Made by a program: the position numbers and the translations under genes. A DNA stretch of 64,000 bases from Chalara sp. BL73. Taxonomy: Eukaryota > Ascomycota > Leotiomycetes > Helotiales. Positions 35,817 through 48,462 of the stretch are shown here, piece by piece. The notes below the pieces were generated by a model that was given only the letters and a program-made list of their open reading frames with translations, ran no database searches and was not told the origin of the DNA. The stretch is taken from assembly GCA_918026815.1 (NCBI GenBank), contig CAKJVC010000092.1:744001-808000 (forward strand), in the 5' to 3' direction. The stretch's first letter is position 1. Every line of letters begins with the position of its first letter.

Positions 35817-36960
35817 TCAGGCTCGCAGCTTAAACAGGTAAACCTCGATCTCCTCATCCTCCCACCCCAGCACCGGAAGCGGTAAAATTGCCTTCTCCTT
35901 CACCTCCCAGGCCCCCTTCTCCATCAGCTCAAAGAACACAGCCTCGCTTTCATGCCTCACCTTCATCGCTAGGAGCACCTCAACTTCCCGGTTCCCATCC
36001 GAGATCCTGCCCAACGTTGCCACAAGGTCAGGTACCACGTCCGGATTGTATGTGCAATCAGCTACAACGACAAGATCCCAGCGTTCGGCTTGGACTTGGG
36101 AAGGAAGGGGGGAGGACCAGTCGAGGACTTGCTGCGCGATGGCGTGAGATTTAGAGGAAGGCAGAAGGGAGAGGTTATGGGTGAGGATGGAGGTTGCTTC
36201 CGGCAGGTCGGTGAGGAGGATTTGAGAGGAAGGGAAGTAGGTGGATAGTGTTATGCCCACTATTCCACACCCTGCGCCAAGTTCTAAGATGTTGAGATTT
36301 TTCTTTTCAAGTGTTTTCTGCAAGTGTGGTAGCCGAGACTGCTCACTATTTGTGGTTGATATGGTGGCAAGGTACGATGATAATACGAGTCCAGCGTCCC
36401 TAATAATGTCAGTCGGGAAAGGAAAGGGACGTACCTGTCCAAATATGATCATACCAAATATGCCGTGCTATGCTCTCTCCTGTCTCTTCCCAAATATGAA
36501 TCTCCTTTTCGTCAGAGCGGAACACTCGCTCAGCCACGCTTTGGGATATAGCGTCTCCGCTTTTGGCGGATGCTTTTGCATTTATGCCAGCGCTTCTCAC
36601 AGTAGTAATGCGACCCTGGTCCTCTGTATCTAATGCACTTGCGCCAGAAAGTACAGCAGAGAAAGTGTCTGTTAACAAGGCAGCTTGCTTTGGCCAGACA
36701 AGCAACCTCAATTCCTTGGCACCATGTGATTTTGGAATAGGTACTTGAACTTCTAGACTTCGCATACCGTTCCTCCCTTTCCATATGTACTCTGCGCTCT
36801 TCCCAATTTTGGTGCCATTCTCAGATATGAGATTAACTACGATAGCAATGTCCGTGAGTAGAAAGGACTCTCCAAGATCTGTGGTGACCGTAATCTTGGC
36901 AGTCACAGCCGGAGACAATTTTGAGAGGCGAGGCGGTTTGAGGAAGCGGATATAATGCAT
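35817..36960 (-). CDS. Family-16 type (METTL21-like) methyltransferase
   Basis: Exons 36960-36455 and 36399-35817; intron 55 bp (GTATGA...TTAG), phase 2, which restores SIARHIW joined to DAGLVLSSYL; 362 residues. ATG at 36960 begins MHYIRFLKPPRL, a start shared by fungal members. The class I SAM-binding site is LNILELGAGCGIVGITLS, followed by ILLTDLPEA (acidic residue for the ribose) and WDLVVVADCTYNPDVVPDLV, the D-x-x-Y motif of methyltransferase family 16 (lysine methyltransferases of the METTL21/FAM86 type). It likely moves a methyl group from SAM to a lysine of some cytosolic protein; the substrate cannot be told. The N-terminal ~160 residues form a beta-rich fungal extension (KITVTTDLGESFLLTDIAI). 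Confidence 0.88.
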
Positions 36961-39730
36961 CGCGCAGCCTTCTCTGATGGTATGGAGAACCAATTTTCCT
37001 AGAGCGAGCCTCTATGCGACAAGGCAGTAACAAGTATCTTCTTGAAGGCCCAGGCAGAACGCAGCCTTGTCCAAAATGCTCGTTCCAATAGACTCAGCTT
37101 CAGCCGCAGTACAGGTCGGCCGTTGAGGTGACCAAGCGAGGATAGGCGAACGGATATCTGTCGTAGATTCAGCCCTACCACGCTGCGGCTTTTCCAGGCT
37201 AGTGACTCGCTCAAGTGCCGGATGCTCTTTCTACTAGAAACAGTACACTACCCTGAAATGATAGCAGACTTCTTGAATCTAAGACAGGTGATCAGGTAGT
37301 CAGCTGTATGAGTTTGTCCAATGCTTCCCTCGCACAGCCCCCGTTGGGCTTCAGCTCTTCGTGATAACGTCGTCCTCTCATAAGCTAGACAGCCTCGCGC
37401 AACTCTCCGTTGTGCCTAATTCCAGAGAAGACGAGTAAGATACCCGTCCGCGCTGTCGGATCGAGCTATCCAACTGCAAGTCCCGTACTCGGCCTCGGGT
37501 CTACTTTTTCTTCACGTAAGTGGCAGATACAACTCGGCCCCCAAAATTCCCAACTGTTGGTAGACGCAGCCGCAAGTCTACCGCACTGGTATCTTCTTTC
37601 CCTCTTGCTGGGAATAAGCGCTGTCAAGCAAACCGAACTTCCCGTCCACCCGTAAATCAATAATGCATAATCTGGAGTAGCAACACGGTAAATTCCTGGA
37701 GTACGACGCACACAGCCAGCCTTGCTCGCAATTAACGCTCAATCGGGAGGGATACCTTGCCAGCATCCGAAAGTCAAGCAACTTCTAAGCGCCCACAACT
37801 CGCGATAGAAACCCAAAATTATCCATTTGCAGGGCTGCGTGCATGCATATGCGAGGCTAAGATATCTTCCCTATCTATCGAGTGAGGGGTAGTGCTTTGT
37901 ACGACCTGCTTCCCGTTTAGCACCTTTGGCTGAATTGCTGAAAATAGAGTCTGCAGCGTACAGATGTTGGAAAAGTCTGGAGTTGCACAGATGATGGTTA
38001 GATATGAGAGTTTTCTGTTTGAGGAGGATATGCGTTCCAATTGTGGGATTTCCTGGGTTGCGCGAAAGGGGGATTTTTTTGTGTTGCAGATGTGGCCCAA
38101 GCGGGACAAGATTGGCGAGCCCCTTACGTAAGCGAGCCTTGCTTCCACCAGTTCTCTGGCGTCCACCCATTGTACGGTAACACAAAGCCTCCCTATTTCT
38201 TTCCCTACTCCTTACATGTAGAGATAAAACAAAAATCGTATTCCCAAAACACCAATCACTGTCGATGGGAGGCACAGTCTCGCGGGCTTGACTTTTCTTA
38301 CACACCACCTCAATAATCGAGTGAGATCGATATTGAGTAGAGAATGATGTACAGGAGAGAGAAATGCCGTGATTGGCGTATCTCGAAGCGAAGAGGTGGT
38401 CAGCGCGTTGGCGATGCATGGTTTCTGGAAATGGGAAATGGAAGCGCTTGGGGGGGCTTTGACGATAAAATGCAGCTCGGTGATGCTGATTACGTCAGGT
38501 TTGTAAGATCATGAAAGATGATCCTCCTTCCCGCTTTCGTATTACCACCTTCTTCTCAGCCATAGAAGCAGATGGGAGAGGCAAGCGCAAAATGCTGCTC
38601 TTTGCGTAAGCGTTCTCCTATTTGTTGCCAGGAAGGCTCGTCGTTGTCCTTGGAGATGCTAAAAGTTCGGGATTCTTCAACTTGACCTGGTGATGTAAAT
38701 GGAGCAGAAAAGACGCCCATGTGGTATTCTCGTGGGCTATGTCATTGGACCCTGACGCTGCCTGCATCATCGCCTGCTCAACATAAGTCTTGGGCTTCCA
38801 GAAGACGCAGCTTACTTGGTGTGCCGCTGGCCTGTAGAACGGCCATATGGCTCCATAGGGCAACGTATGGCAGAGATGGTGGACTGGTACATCCAATCAT
38901 AGAAATTCATTAAAAAAATAGATGTGGTGTGGAAGGTCATCTCGGGGGGCTGGAGAGGAGGGGTCGATGGGAATATTGTGTATGGGTGCGACAATTGGTT
39001 TGCAAGGTTAATTTGGCTGCCTGTTCTGTAGCTAAATTTATTGATGCGATATTGGATGCTATTAGCCTGTGGGTAATGAACTTGGGAAGTCATTTGAAGA
39101 GTCACAATTTTCGCAGGGATGCAGCATTGATGATTTAGTGAGGAGTGAATACAGAAGTGGTTGCATAGATGTAACAGAGAAAGGAAGATAAATTATATGG
39201 ATTTTATTTGAATATTGGGGTATCTAATAGAGACGAATTGATCGGGCGACTGTAGCAGATATCCTTGCGCCGTCCAGCCCATATGCCACCACCAAACAAG
39301 AAACAGACACTACAATTACAATCGTTCAACCACTCTTGCCGTGCAGCCTCCAGTATGCACCTCCAAAAAATACCAAAATGCATAGCGCAATGTAGATTCT
39401 CAAAACCCCTTCCCCATGATATGCAAACCTGCTGCCCACGAAAAAAAACACAAAACTGTAAACAACCAAACTTTTCCTTCCTTGCCAATTTCCATATGCG
39501 TGATCTTTGTTGGTGACCGCCCAATGCCAGACTGACCGGGAAAGATGGGTTGCCCCTTGTATCCACCTTTATATTATTCTTACATGTATGCATTGCACCG
39601 CCGTGGACTGTAAGGAACGGGGTATCATCGTGGTACGTAAGATGCAAAAGAAAGAAAAAGCAAACGTCGCCGCCGCATCGCATCTTCTGGTATATGCTTC
39701 GTGATCCTCTCCGTCCTGATATTCTTCATT
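36961..39730. other. Gene-poor region, no gene supported
   Basis: The longest frame, 38419-37871 (-), is 182 codons but carries no motif and its codon pattern changes at a splice-like GTAAGG; a rival frame overlaps it. I leave it uncalled. The 39.0-39.7 kb part is the 3' side of the next minus-strand gene. Confidence 0.35.
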
Positions 39731-40894
39731 CTAGACATCGTGTTGTCCTGGGTTGCGAAGAATGTCCTCGCAATTGGCGTCGAATCTGAGATTCCAGAGT
39801 CGGATCGAGGCCATGAACTTCTCGGTGGCCTCAAGTTGGCGATCGCGTCCAAAAATGGAGTCGACGAATTCGGTGCCAGCGTTCTTCCCTAACTGTGAGG
39901 GATCCTTGCTACTCTTCTTGCCAGCCTTCAACATTGGCGTCTCGCACGCCTTTAATAACTTCTTCAATTTGGTCGTGAGACGCTCCCCTGATTCTATAAA
40001 ATCATCCACCATCTCTCTATTCTCCTTCTGCCTGATGCGCGGCATGCATTCTTCTGCGCGCTTGACCTTACCTGCTAATTGAATAAGCAGCAGCCAAAGC
40101 TCTCCTGCCATGTCCGCGATAGGTGTTGCAGGACCATGGTGATATACTGTCCAATCGTAAATCCATTTTCCGAGGCTGTTCGCGTCGAAAACACTTCCTA
40201 GCAGCATTATCGGTTCTTCTGACGGATCCCAATTTTTGAGCGAGTACCCTGCAGGTATGCGGTGCTTGCGCGCGTCCGCCTCGGTCGCTTTCGGTGGTGG
40301 CGGCGGCTTCTTTGGTGTTGTGGTTTGGCCCCTTGATGATGGGCGTTGTGGCGTCGATGTTGATTGTCGACGTCTCCTAGGTGTTTCGTAGCGTGGCGAC
40401 TCGTTGAAATCTTCTCTGTCATAAGAATAACTTTGAGCCTGAGTGTAAGAATAAGGATCAGTGCTGCCTTTCCCACGATACTTATAAGTTGTTTTCGTCG
40501 CCCGTGTTGGCATGGTATAGTACCCATAGTTGCCTAAGTTTACATATTCATAGTCATCCCCCTCGAGATCCCAATAAGGGGCCCGATAGGAGTGAGAATA
40601 TCGCCTCTTCGCCTCATAACGTGGCATCGACCAAGAACTTTGTTTTCGACTCACATTGGCAGCAGTCGCATAATGTCCGCTTGAATTGAACCTGGGTGAG
40701 AAATTCCCCCGAGGTGAGGAATATCCATATGCATCCCCGGTACTTGTGTGTCGTGTATGTTGTCGTGATGTCGGTCGTGAAAACCCATAGTGGCCTCCAT
40801 GAGGGGATCCAGCCGGAGAAGGAGTTGGGCTGAAAGGGTAATAGGCTCCTGGGTGATGTCCAGGAGGCGTGCTGTAGGGTGAAAAGGTGTTCAT
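39731..40894 (-). CDS. Conserved fungal protein, gp1-like, low-complexity start
   Basis: One exon, 387 residues from the ATG at 40894 (MNTFSPYSTPPGHHPG); the frame opens a little further upstream without an ATG. The first ~200 residues are low in complexity and rich in S, Y, P, G, R and T, then comes a Pro-rich KKPPPPPKATEADARKH. The C-terminal ~170 residues are folded and strongly conserved in filamentous fungi: AGYSLKNWDPSEEPIMLLGS, DANSLGKWIYDWTVYHHGPA, MAGELWLLLIQLAGKVKRAE, GTEFVDSIFGRDRQLEATEK and MRFDANCE-like RFDANCEDIL near the end. Databases often label relatives 'vegetative cell wall protein gp1', a name that comes from the Pro-rich part and is not evidence of a wall role. There is no signal peptide, so it is probably intracellular. 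Function unknown. Confidence 0.88.
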   Translation of the reverse strand: MNTFSPYSTPPGHHPGAYYPFSPTPSPAGSPHGGHYGFSRPTSRQHTRHTSTGDAYGYSSPRGNFSPRFNSSGHYATAANVSRKQSSWSMPRYEAKRRYSHSYRAPYWDLEGDDYEYVNLGNYGYYTMPTRATKTTYKYRGKGSTDPYSYTQAQSYSYDREDFNESPRYETPRRRRQSTSTPQRPSSRGQTTTPKKPPPPPKATEADARKHRIPAGYSLKNWDPSEEPIMLLGSVFDANSLGKWIYDWTVYHHGPATPIADMAGELWLLLIQLAGKVKRAEECMPRIRQKENREMVDDFIESGERLTTKLKKLLKACETPMLKAGKKSSKDPSQLGKNAGTEFVDSIFGRDRQLEATEKFMASIRLWNLRFDANCEDILRNPGQHDV

Positions 40895-43800
40895 GATTCC
40901 TACTCTTGCGATGTCTTCAATGACACCCGTGAACAAAAAGAAAGAGAGAAAAAAAAGGTCGAACGCGCCTTAGAACGAGGCACGGAGAGCGTGACCAGGA
41001 AGTCACCGTGGTATGTAGTCGGTACGAGAAGGAAGGGAAACCTTTGTAGTTGATCCGTACATGTCAAGAACTGGCCTGGCGATATCTCACGGCGGAGGTA
41101 TCTGGAGGTGTTGGAGTCGAAGTGATATCGACTACCGGAAGTTTCGAGAATGAGCTGGACTATCAAGAATCCGGCTCGTCAGAGATTTGTAAGCGTCGTT
41201 TGAATAACGGTTTTGGGGATCGAATATTCCTTGGGAATGGTCAAGAGGCGAAAAAAGTGTCGAGGTTGGGAGCGGACACTTATTTAAAGTTGGTTGTGTG
41301 TGGAAATTCCCTCGGATGGGACTCTTTCAGGTTGTGCGTTGTCCAGGGCAGGGGGGCTTGGTTCTGTCAGCCACCGAATTACAGAAATATCCCCAATAAT
41401 AGCGTCGTGCTTAAGGGGCTCTGGCCAGGGGGTGGTGGAATGTGCTTTAATTGTTCGAGCCCAAATCACGAAAGGCGGTGACTCAAAGTAAAATAATATC
41501 CAGATCCAGTGATGGATCAAATTATATTATTTGCAGAGAGCAGGGCGGGCCGAGGAGGATGAGTCCTTGATCAAGTGGTACCACTAGGGACCGTATGGGA
41601 ATATCGCGTTTTCTGGTGAAGGAAGACGCGGTAACAACAGGACCAGAGAAGGAAGATGAAGGAGACTGGGGGCTCTTACAGAAAGAAGGAGTACGAGAAT
41701 AATTGGAGAATTCTGTGCAGAGAAATCTCAGGTTTGGTGCAACGGCAGCCAACCCCCCTGAAACCGTAGGGTATCGGTCAAAAGCAACAGCCTGTGCGGT
41801 GCGGAACCATGACAAGCGAGATTGATTCAAGACAAAAGATCGAAAACCCCCCTGAACTCACGGAGGGTTTTGTCTTTTTTTTTTTCTTCCTTTCCAACGG
41901 TGGCACGGTTTCTCTTAACTTTCTGGCCTGGATCGGGGAAGTGGTGGTTGATATCCCGGCCGAGCCGCAAAAGGTGACGATGATGGAGACCCGGGAACGA
42001 GGTTCCAGGAGATTAGGATTGGCATGCAATTTTCTCCACTCTCTCTCTGATGGAGATTCGAGATGGACGGTCGACCGTTTGACTGACGTATTTGATCCTG
42101 TCCCGTTTCTTTTGAAGGTAATTGAGTCACTATTGTATGCGCAGAGGTATGCGAATAATGAGTGACGATGAGTCGTGTCCCGAGGGTGACCTGAATCTTT
42201 CAGCGTGGCAAGGTTAATTCATGGTGGAGCCATCGAATCGCATTGATGAAGACGATGCGATCACTCAGACTGGCCAGCACAGGATTGATAGAAGAGCGAA
42301 TGGCCTGTACGGTTTGAGGGGGCCGAAAGACTATTTGTTGTAGCTGGAAAGAAAAGAAAGAAAAGGGAGTAGGAGCGTAAGTAGGTATGGGGTATGTATG
42401 ACGAGAGGGACCAAGCACCTCGCCTCTAAGTCAGGTCTTAGACTGAATTCTCGCCCTTTGAGTGAGGGGTGTTTTGCGTGAACAGGCTTGGTGATGGTGG
42501 TGAGTAAGCTGCATTCGAGAGGGTGGTGAAGCGCACACACGCAACCAAAGAGTATTTTTAAGACTGCGCAGCAGCATGCAGCGCTGTGGTAGGCATTATT
42601 ATATCTAAACTTGGATGTGACGATTCCAAGAAAAATAATCGTCTATGGTCACAGGATCTTGTGCTGGGGATCCCACTATCACTATCACTCTATCGTGCAC
42701 CGCCGTTGATATCTAAGTATGGGACCCCCGGAAAGTGAATTCACCGAAGCAGAGCAATGCGAACCGCGCTTCACGCTCACCTGGCTTGCTTTTTTCCCTC
42801 ACCATGGTTCACCACATCCTACTTATCCATTGATGAAGGGGGGAGGGTGAGGATTCGGTTCTACTAAATCGCAGCACTCTCTCTACTCTCTCTCTCACAC
42901 ACTCCAACCGATGGCGTTCTTTTCGCGGAATGGCGAGTCATCCTGGCTGTCTATCCCTTGTTTGTTCTTCACTCCTATCCATTCCTTCTCGGCCATTCTA
43001 TCGCTCACATTACCATCTTCGGACAAATAAGAAGGCGATATGGCTGCGTTACTTACCTGGTGTCAGAAAACGGCTGCTTGATGGTGGTTGATGCTAGATA
43101 TCTGCACCACCACTCATCGTAGGCCTGGAAGCGACCGAATACGCGGATCCAATCATCCCAGGAGTACTCCCGACACCACGCCCGCCATCTAGACTTTCGC
43201 ATGTGCAAGGACGCGGTCCACGAGCATTTGCGGCTGGTGATCGATCTGTACAATATGCTGGACTTAGGTTTGCGCCAGCGATCAAAAAAAAACTCAAACT
43301 CGGGACGCTGGAATTCGGCGATAGCCTACTGCACGGGAGAGCGGCATACCTCTCGGGATCTAATGTGTGTGAGTGTTTGTGATTCTGGAGGTTATAGGGG
43401 GGGGCGGGGGACATGGTTGGTGTGTACTTCGTAGGGACAGTACTATCCAGTTTAGTGGTCCCCATCGCTGGTACTATAGGCTGTAGGAGAATACCCTAAA
43501 ACCCCCTCTCCCCCCCTCATTCGCATCCCGCTGGTTCGGGTCTCAATTTTTTTTTTTTTCATTGACCACAGATTGTACAGGATGTAGCCCCTCTTTCTCC
43601 CCCCCTGCTGGAGGCTGCAAACATGACGAACAGGCCTGGTTCCCTGCAAGAGCAAAAGTGAGAACCAGCCACCTCCCCCCCCCCCTTTTTCACCCCTCAC
43701 TCAACCATCAACCAAGAACCCCCCCTTGGTTTTCCATTTTTCTGCCAACCTCCGCCGTTTCCTTGCCCCCCCATGTCCATACCGGCACTCAAGCCTAAAT

Positions 43801-46522
43801 GGGACAATCAACCATAATTCTGCCGGTTCTTTGGCTCACCCGTGTTGCCATCTTTGCCAGCTTCCTCCTTGTCCTCAATTTGCAGAATTTTCACTTCAAT
43901 ATTACGCCGCAAAGGACTTCCTACAGGAGTCAGGGTACTTCTGAGTCACTCGTACGGCAGTCACCTACACCGATACGTCAATTCTTCCTTCTTGCTACCC
44001 AAAACCCCTCCTTCAGGTGTTTGTTTGCATTGCCAAATCCAGTGACGATGGCTGAGTGGCCAGCCTTCTGCATGCGCAACGAGGTGATTGGTGGGGAAGG
44101 ATAGAGATGCAGGTGTTCCCACCACGTTGTACAAGGCCAAGCACGCAGCCTGCTTTTCACTTCCGCTCCTTACGCTACATTAGTCGGCGCTCCCTTCCCG
44201 CCTGTCCTGCACAGATTGGCTGCACCTTCAGCCAGATGCAACCCTGATGCCCACGCTAATGCACCCTTTCGTCCATGCCGCCTGTGATACCACAAAACGA
44301 CGATGTGCTCTGCACTAACACAATAACGCTATATTCACCAACATGACTTCTTTCCATCAAAAGCACTTTTCTCAGGTAAACAACTCTTCCTGGAGGAAGC
44401 GGTGTACTCACACGTGTTCCGGCATTGCAGGAGGATCATATGCGGGATGACGTGCAAACGGTGTTTTTCATGGGAGGGGGCTGTTTACATGTTCTGGATG
44501 CCGCTACGCATTACTTTTCCAGTTTTCCAAACATCTGGGAAAAACGTCCCTGATGACATGAGTCTGCCTCACCCAAAAAAATATTAAAAAATTAGTTTCC
44601 TGTTGAGGCAGCACAGACCGACTTGCCCTTTGCTATGAACCTGGAAAGGCTGGAACATGCCCCATTAACTCCTCACATAAGGCGCGCTTAAAGCAATATT
44701 CACCCAATGGCCAGGCGGTCGCAAATGTGATAGAGGGTTGAGGTTCAGCCTCGTGAGACGTTCACGGGGCGGCTTCCTGATATCACCGTTCAGATGACAG
44801 CCCAGCAAACCACTCATGAATTGGTCGAGCCGCGTTCATCTTCGATCGGCATTTTGATTTTGACTCACATTTGTCATCTGAATGCTATTGAAACCACTAC
44901 GCATCTATCTCAACTGCCTATCTGTGAGTCACGTGTGGCAATATCAACGGCGCAGTGGCAAGGCGGATGTTGCCTCATATATGCCATCAAATTCCATGTG
45001 ACAGATGTAGAGACTTATCCCGATTATTTTCTATACCATGTCGTGACTTGTTCTGTTGCTTTATGACTGATCTTTGGCCATCTATCGCATTCCGCAAGTA
45101 TTTGTCAGCATTGGATAATATCTGATGGCAAATTCAAGAAATCGCTCAAACAGGAAACTCCAAAGGTGTAGGCATCTAGCACTGGGGTTCTTGCCATGGA
45201 ATATTCCACCCAAGCTTGCCATTAGTTCTTTTTATTATATGAAGAGGCAATATCATCAATCATATGGTAGCTGACTTGAGCTTTTGGCCGCGTGCACAGC
45301 TTACCCACTGCTAATATGCTGGTAGACCACCCTCTGGTTTACAGAACATCGTTCCACACCTAATGTGCAGGTTAAGATAAGGCAATAGTCAGCCTCATTC
45401 TTCTCCATATGACTCACAATTTCTCTGCCTGGGCTCATCACGGAAAGCATTGACCCGGCTGACGGCTCTCGCCCTGCAATCGCAGACTGAAGAAACACTC
45501 CATGAAAGAGGTTTTCTTTCGCTATCCAATCACCACAGAACTGGATACTCGGCCTGGTACAGCCCAGGCAAACGACGATCTAGCACCTACCCCATGGCTC
45601 ATAGGCATCTCTGGATGCATCATACTTGATTCTTGCGAGCATGTGATTCAACATGATATCGGTACCGAAAAAGGAATAGTTTTGTTGTTGTAATTTAGAT
45701 ATTGTTAACGCCAGCTTTATTGCCTAATTTCCACATTCCCATATCATCAAAGACGTTGGGATGTCTAGCACGGGAATCTCATTGGTTGGGATTAGCAACT
45801 GAAAGCAGAGTATCCTTTCTACAATTATGGATGGAGGCCTTTTTATAAGCATATACTCGAGAAGCACTCTTCCATACACCGCCCGTCGCTAAAGATTCGA
45901 CCTAAATCTTTCAGCTTTGTGAGGCAGTCTCTTATATGCTCTCCTCACGTTCTAACTTTTCTTGAAGATTTAAACATTCTCCATGTACTTCCAACTTTTG
46001 CATATTATATGCATGAATTCCTCCTTGACCCTCTCTCCTTATGTTCATACGTAGCATATAAAGGGCAAGTGCCTGCTAATAGTTATCATCTTCCTAGAGG
46101 TTACTCGCGGGTGCTCGAGCCGCTATTCTGCCATTAGTGAGGGAATGGTAGGGAGTTATGTGGGCTCCAAAATCACTTAAAGGTCTTGCATCTAGCCTTA
46201 TACAACAATTCCACACAGCCAAACATATATATATTCTCTTCTATACCTAATATCCACCCCATATTTTATGCCCAAAACCAGAACCTACAGTGCAAGATGT
46301 AATAGCAATACAACCAGCCTCAGCAACGACAGCTGATATACCGACACCTTTCATCCCGGTTTACATATAACGTATATCACTTCCAGCGAAAGATGTGCAT
46401 GTTTGCATATGTAACAAAAGCAGCCCCCGTCATAAACATACACGTCCAGCAAACACGCCAGACGGAAAACATGAGTCGATTTCAAGCAACCTGCTTCAGC
46501 CCAGCCCATACATCATCTTTCA
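40895..46522. other. Gene-poor region, no gene supported
   Basis: About 5.6 kb upstream of the gp1-like gene. It has many pyrimidine tracts (for example near 42880-42900 and 43676-43686) and short overlapping frames on both strands, none with motifs. It may contain long 5' leaders, promoters or non-coding RNA, but I cannot support a specific feature. Confidence 0.35.
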
Positions 46523-46523
46523 A

Positions 46524-46525
<2 letters not shown>

Positions 46526-46554
<29 letters not shown>
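46526..46554. repeat. (TA)n microsatellite, about 14 units
   Basis: Uninterrupted alternating TA run. Confidence 0.92.
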
Positions 46555-46557
<3 letters not shown>

Positions 46558-46875
46558 TCCCCACCACTAGCCCCCTCCCTGATTCCAAAGCACGCTAAAC
46601 CGCACATGCCGGGGGCTCGCGTCCGACTTATCTCGCGCTACAGGGTATAAAAGCGAATATGTTCTTCCTTGGAGGGTTAGAGAACACAGCAGCTTCTTAT
46701 CGCCACATGAGGGGCAGTTGCGGAGCGGAGCGCAAGCTGTATGTATTCAACGCTTGGTTTGGTATGTCTGGTTTGGGGGTTAGAGGAGGCAGGCGATGGG
46801 CCGAACTGCCTTGCATCGGCCTGGCTCGAATCGCCGGTTATGGTTGGCCGTTATGTCATTGCTTGTCGTTCTTTT

Positions 46876-46898
46876 GCTGCTGCCGCTGCCGCTGCTGC

Positions 46899-46934
<36 letters not shown>
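46876..46934. repeat. Trinucleotide array (GCT/GTT)n
   Basis: About 20 units of GCT, GCC and GTT. Read on the minus strand in one frame it gives a run of glutamines (CAA/CAG); on the plus strand it gives Ala/Val or Cys. It lies just downstream of the unresolved minus-strand locus at 46954-47534. Confidence 0.85.
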
Positions 46935-46953
46935 GCCGGCTATATAACAGGCG

Positions 46954-47534
46954 TTAGATCTTGCCGTTGTTAGGCCCGACGCGAAAATTCAAATACGCCA
47001 GTAAAGCCTGATGTAAAATATCGTATCCGTCATGCTTGAGAACATCACGAGGAGCGCCTGGCGTATCTGCACGGGCATCATTCCCGTAATGCCCCCTCCT
47101 CGCGCCCAAGAACCCCGCGGCCACGAGCCGCCGCTTCCTCTCTTGCATCTCTATCGCCCTGCCGTTTCTTCGTGGGTGCTGGCGGGTATGCGTGTTTAGC
47201 GGGCGGAGCGCATGCAAGGCTGCTTCCGTTGGGATACGGGGGAGTGCTCCTGCTCGCGAGCGCCGGTTAAACCGTTTTACCGTCGTGTCTGCGGTGCTGC
47301 GTGTATACGTACGGGGCCGTACGATCGGCGGGCGTTGCGGGACGGAATACGCGAATGCTCAAGGAGGCGCCTGTGCGTCTTTTGGTTTGGCTGGTTGCGG
47401 AGGTGGTTAGGGGCTGGTTGAGGGGCCGACTGGTGGTAAGGCTTACGCGTTATTGGGTTGTCTTGGGCTAGGCCTTGGAGATAGGTGAAGAGAGAGTTGG
47501 AGCTTAGTGGAGGATGTTGATTTAACGAGGACAT
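46954..47534 (-). CDS. Unresolved locus, GC-richer hypothetical gene
   Basis: Minus-strand frames here look coding and the base composition is richer in GC than the surroundings. One opens with ATG at 47534 (MSSLNQHPPLSSNSLFTYLQ) and continues to 47277; another frame over 47217-46954 contains ERKRRLVAAGFLGARRGHYG and DGYDILHQALLAYLNF. A third frame in between reads SIRVFRPATPADRTAPYVY. Splice signals exist (a GTAAGC donor after the first ~30 codons, CCTAACC branch, CAACCAG acceptor), but I could not find one set of introns that keeps all phases. The polyglutamine-capable array lies directly downstream and may be part of the last exon. Family not recognised. Confidence 0.3.
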
Positions 47535-48462
47535 CAGATAGTGCGTTTATATACTTGCGGAAAGAAAAAGGGGCGGCTTTAATGTTTCAATTTATGCTTC
47601 ATCGGCAATACTGGAGCTGCGAGGTTTAAGATGTGATATGATGGGATATACTTCTCACGGGCGTGGAAACCAGGAAATATTAAGAAGCCGCAAGCAGCTT
47701 TTCTGCAAGTTCTTGGGACGCATAACCTTGTGTATTGTGATATGCTGTGCGGGTAGCTTCTGTAGGAGGATACCGATTTATGACTAGTCAAGCGCAATTT
47801 CGATCATGGTTTCGGTTTATGATGTGGCTAAGATTTACAATAAGGTCATTCAGATTCGATGTAGCCGCTGATTGGAACGGAATTTGCGCCTTTCCAGGCT
47901 TTTCGACCATGGAGGTTGGCGTTCTCAATACATACCCCAACTACTTGCTGCCTCTTTGTAGCCCCCTGATGCATTCAGCGCAGGCAGAAGATGCTGTGAT
48001 TGTGCATCATAATTCGGCTCCAGGCATTCAGAAATACGGGTATTCGGCGCCCACTTGGGCAAAATTTAGCCCTGGATAGCATATTTTATTGAGTTCAATG
48101 AATAACCCCAGTTTGGAGGATGATCTCTTGAACTTTGGACAAGAGAAGACTGTATGATGTGCAAATTACTGTAAAGCAAAATTCTCTAGATTGCAGAGTA
48201 GTGATTCCCGATGCGCAAATGGTCATACGTAACTAAGGAAATGACTCACGGACAAGGCTTTCGGGACTCATGGTGGATAGAAGGAACATCGTGCTTTTTG
48301 ATAAATGAGGTGGCCGGTCCGTGCTAGTTAGCCATATCCTTACTTCACAGGCGTTATATACAGAGTACTCTATTCAAGACTTCTATACAAGCTACATACA
48401 TACCACCATTTCCTTGCACTAAACAGACCCGCTCAAAACGTGCGCTCACAATTATAACGATC
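47535..48462. other. Intergenic, no gene supported
   Basis: A + frame at 47747-48079 lacks any motif. The final part is the promoter side of the first orphan paralogue. Confidence 0.4.

Noticed and set aside
37871..38419. 182-codon minus-strand frame
   Set aside because: No motif, two competing overlapping frames, internal splice-like sites and no sign of conservation; length alone is not enough.
39204..39683. 159-codon minus-strand frame
   Set aside because: Falls in the 3' flank of the gp1-like gene and has no protein-like pattern.
41050..41481. 143-codon plus-strand frame antisense to the 5' side of the gp1-like gene
   Set aside because: No motif; best read as promoter/leader of the minus-strand gene.
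47747..48079. 110-codon plus-strand frame
   Set aside because: Aromatic-rich chance frame without a motif.
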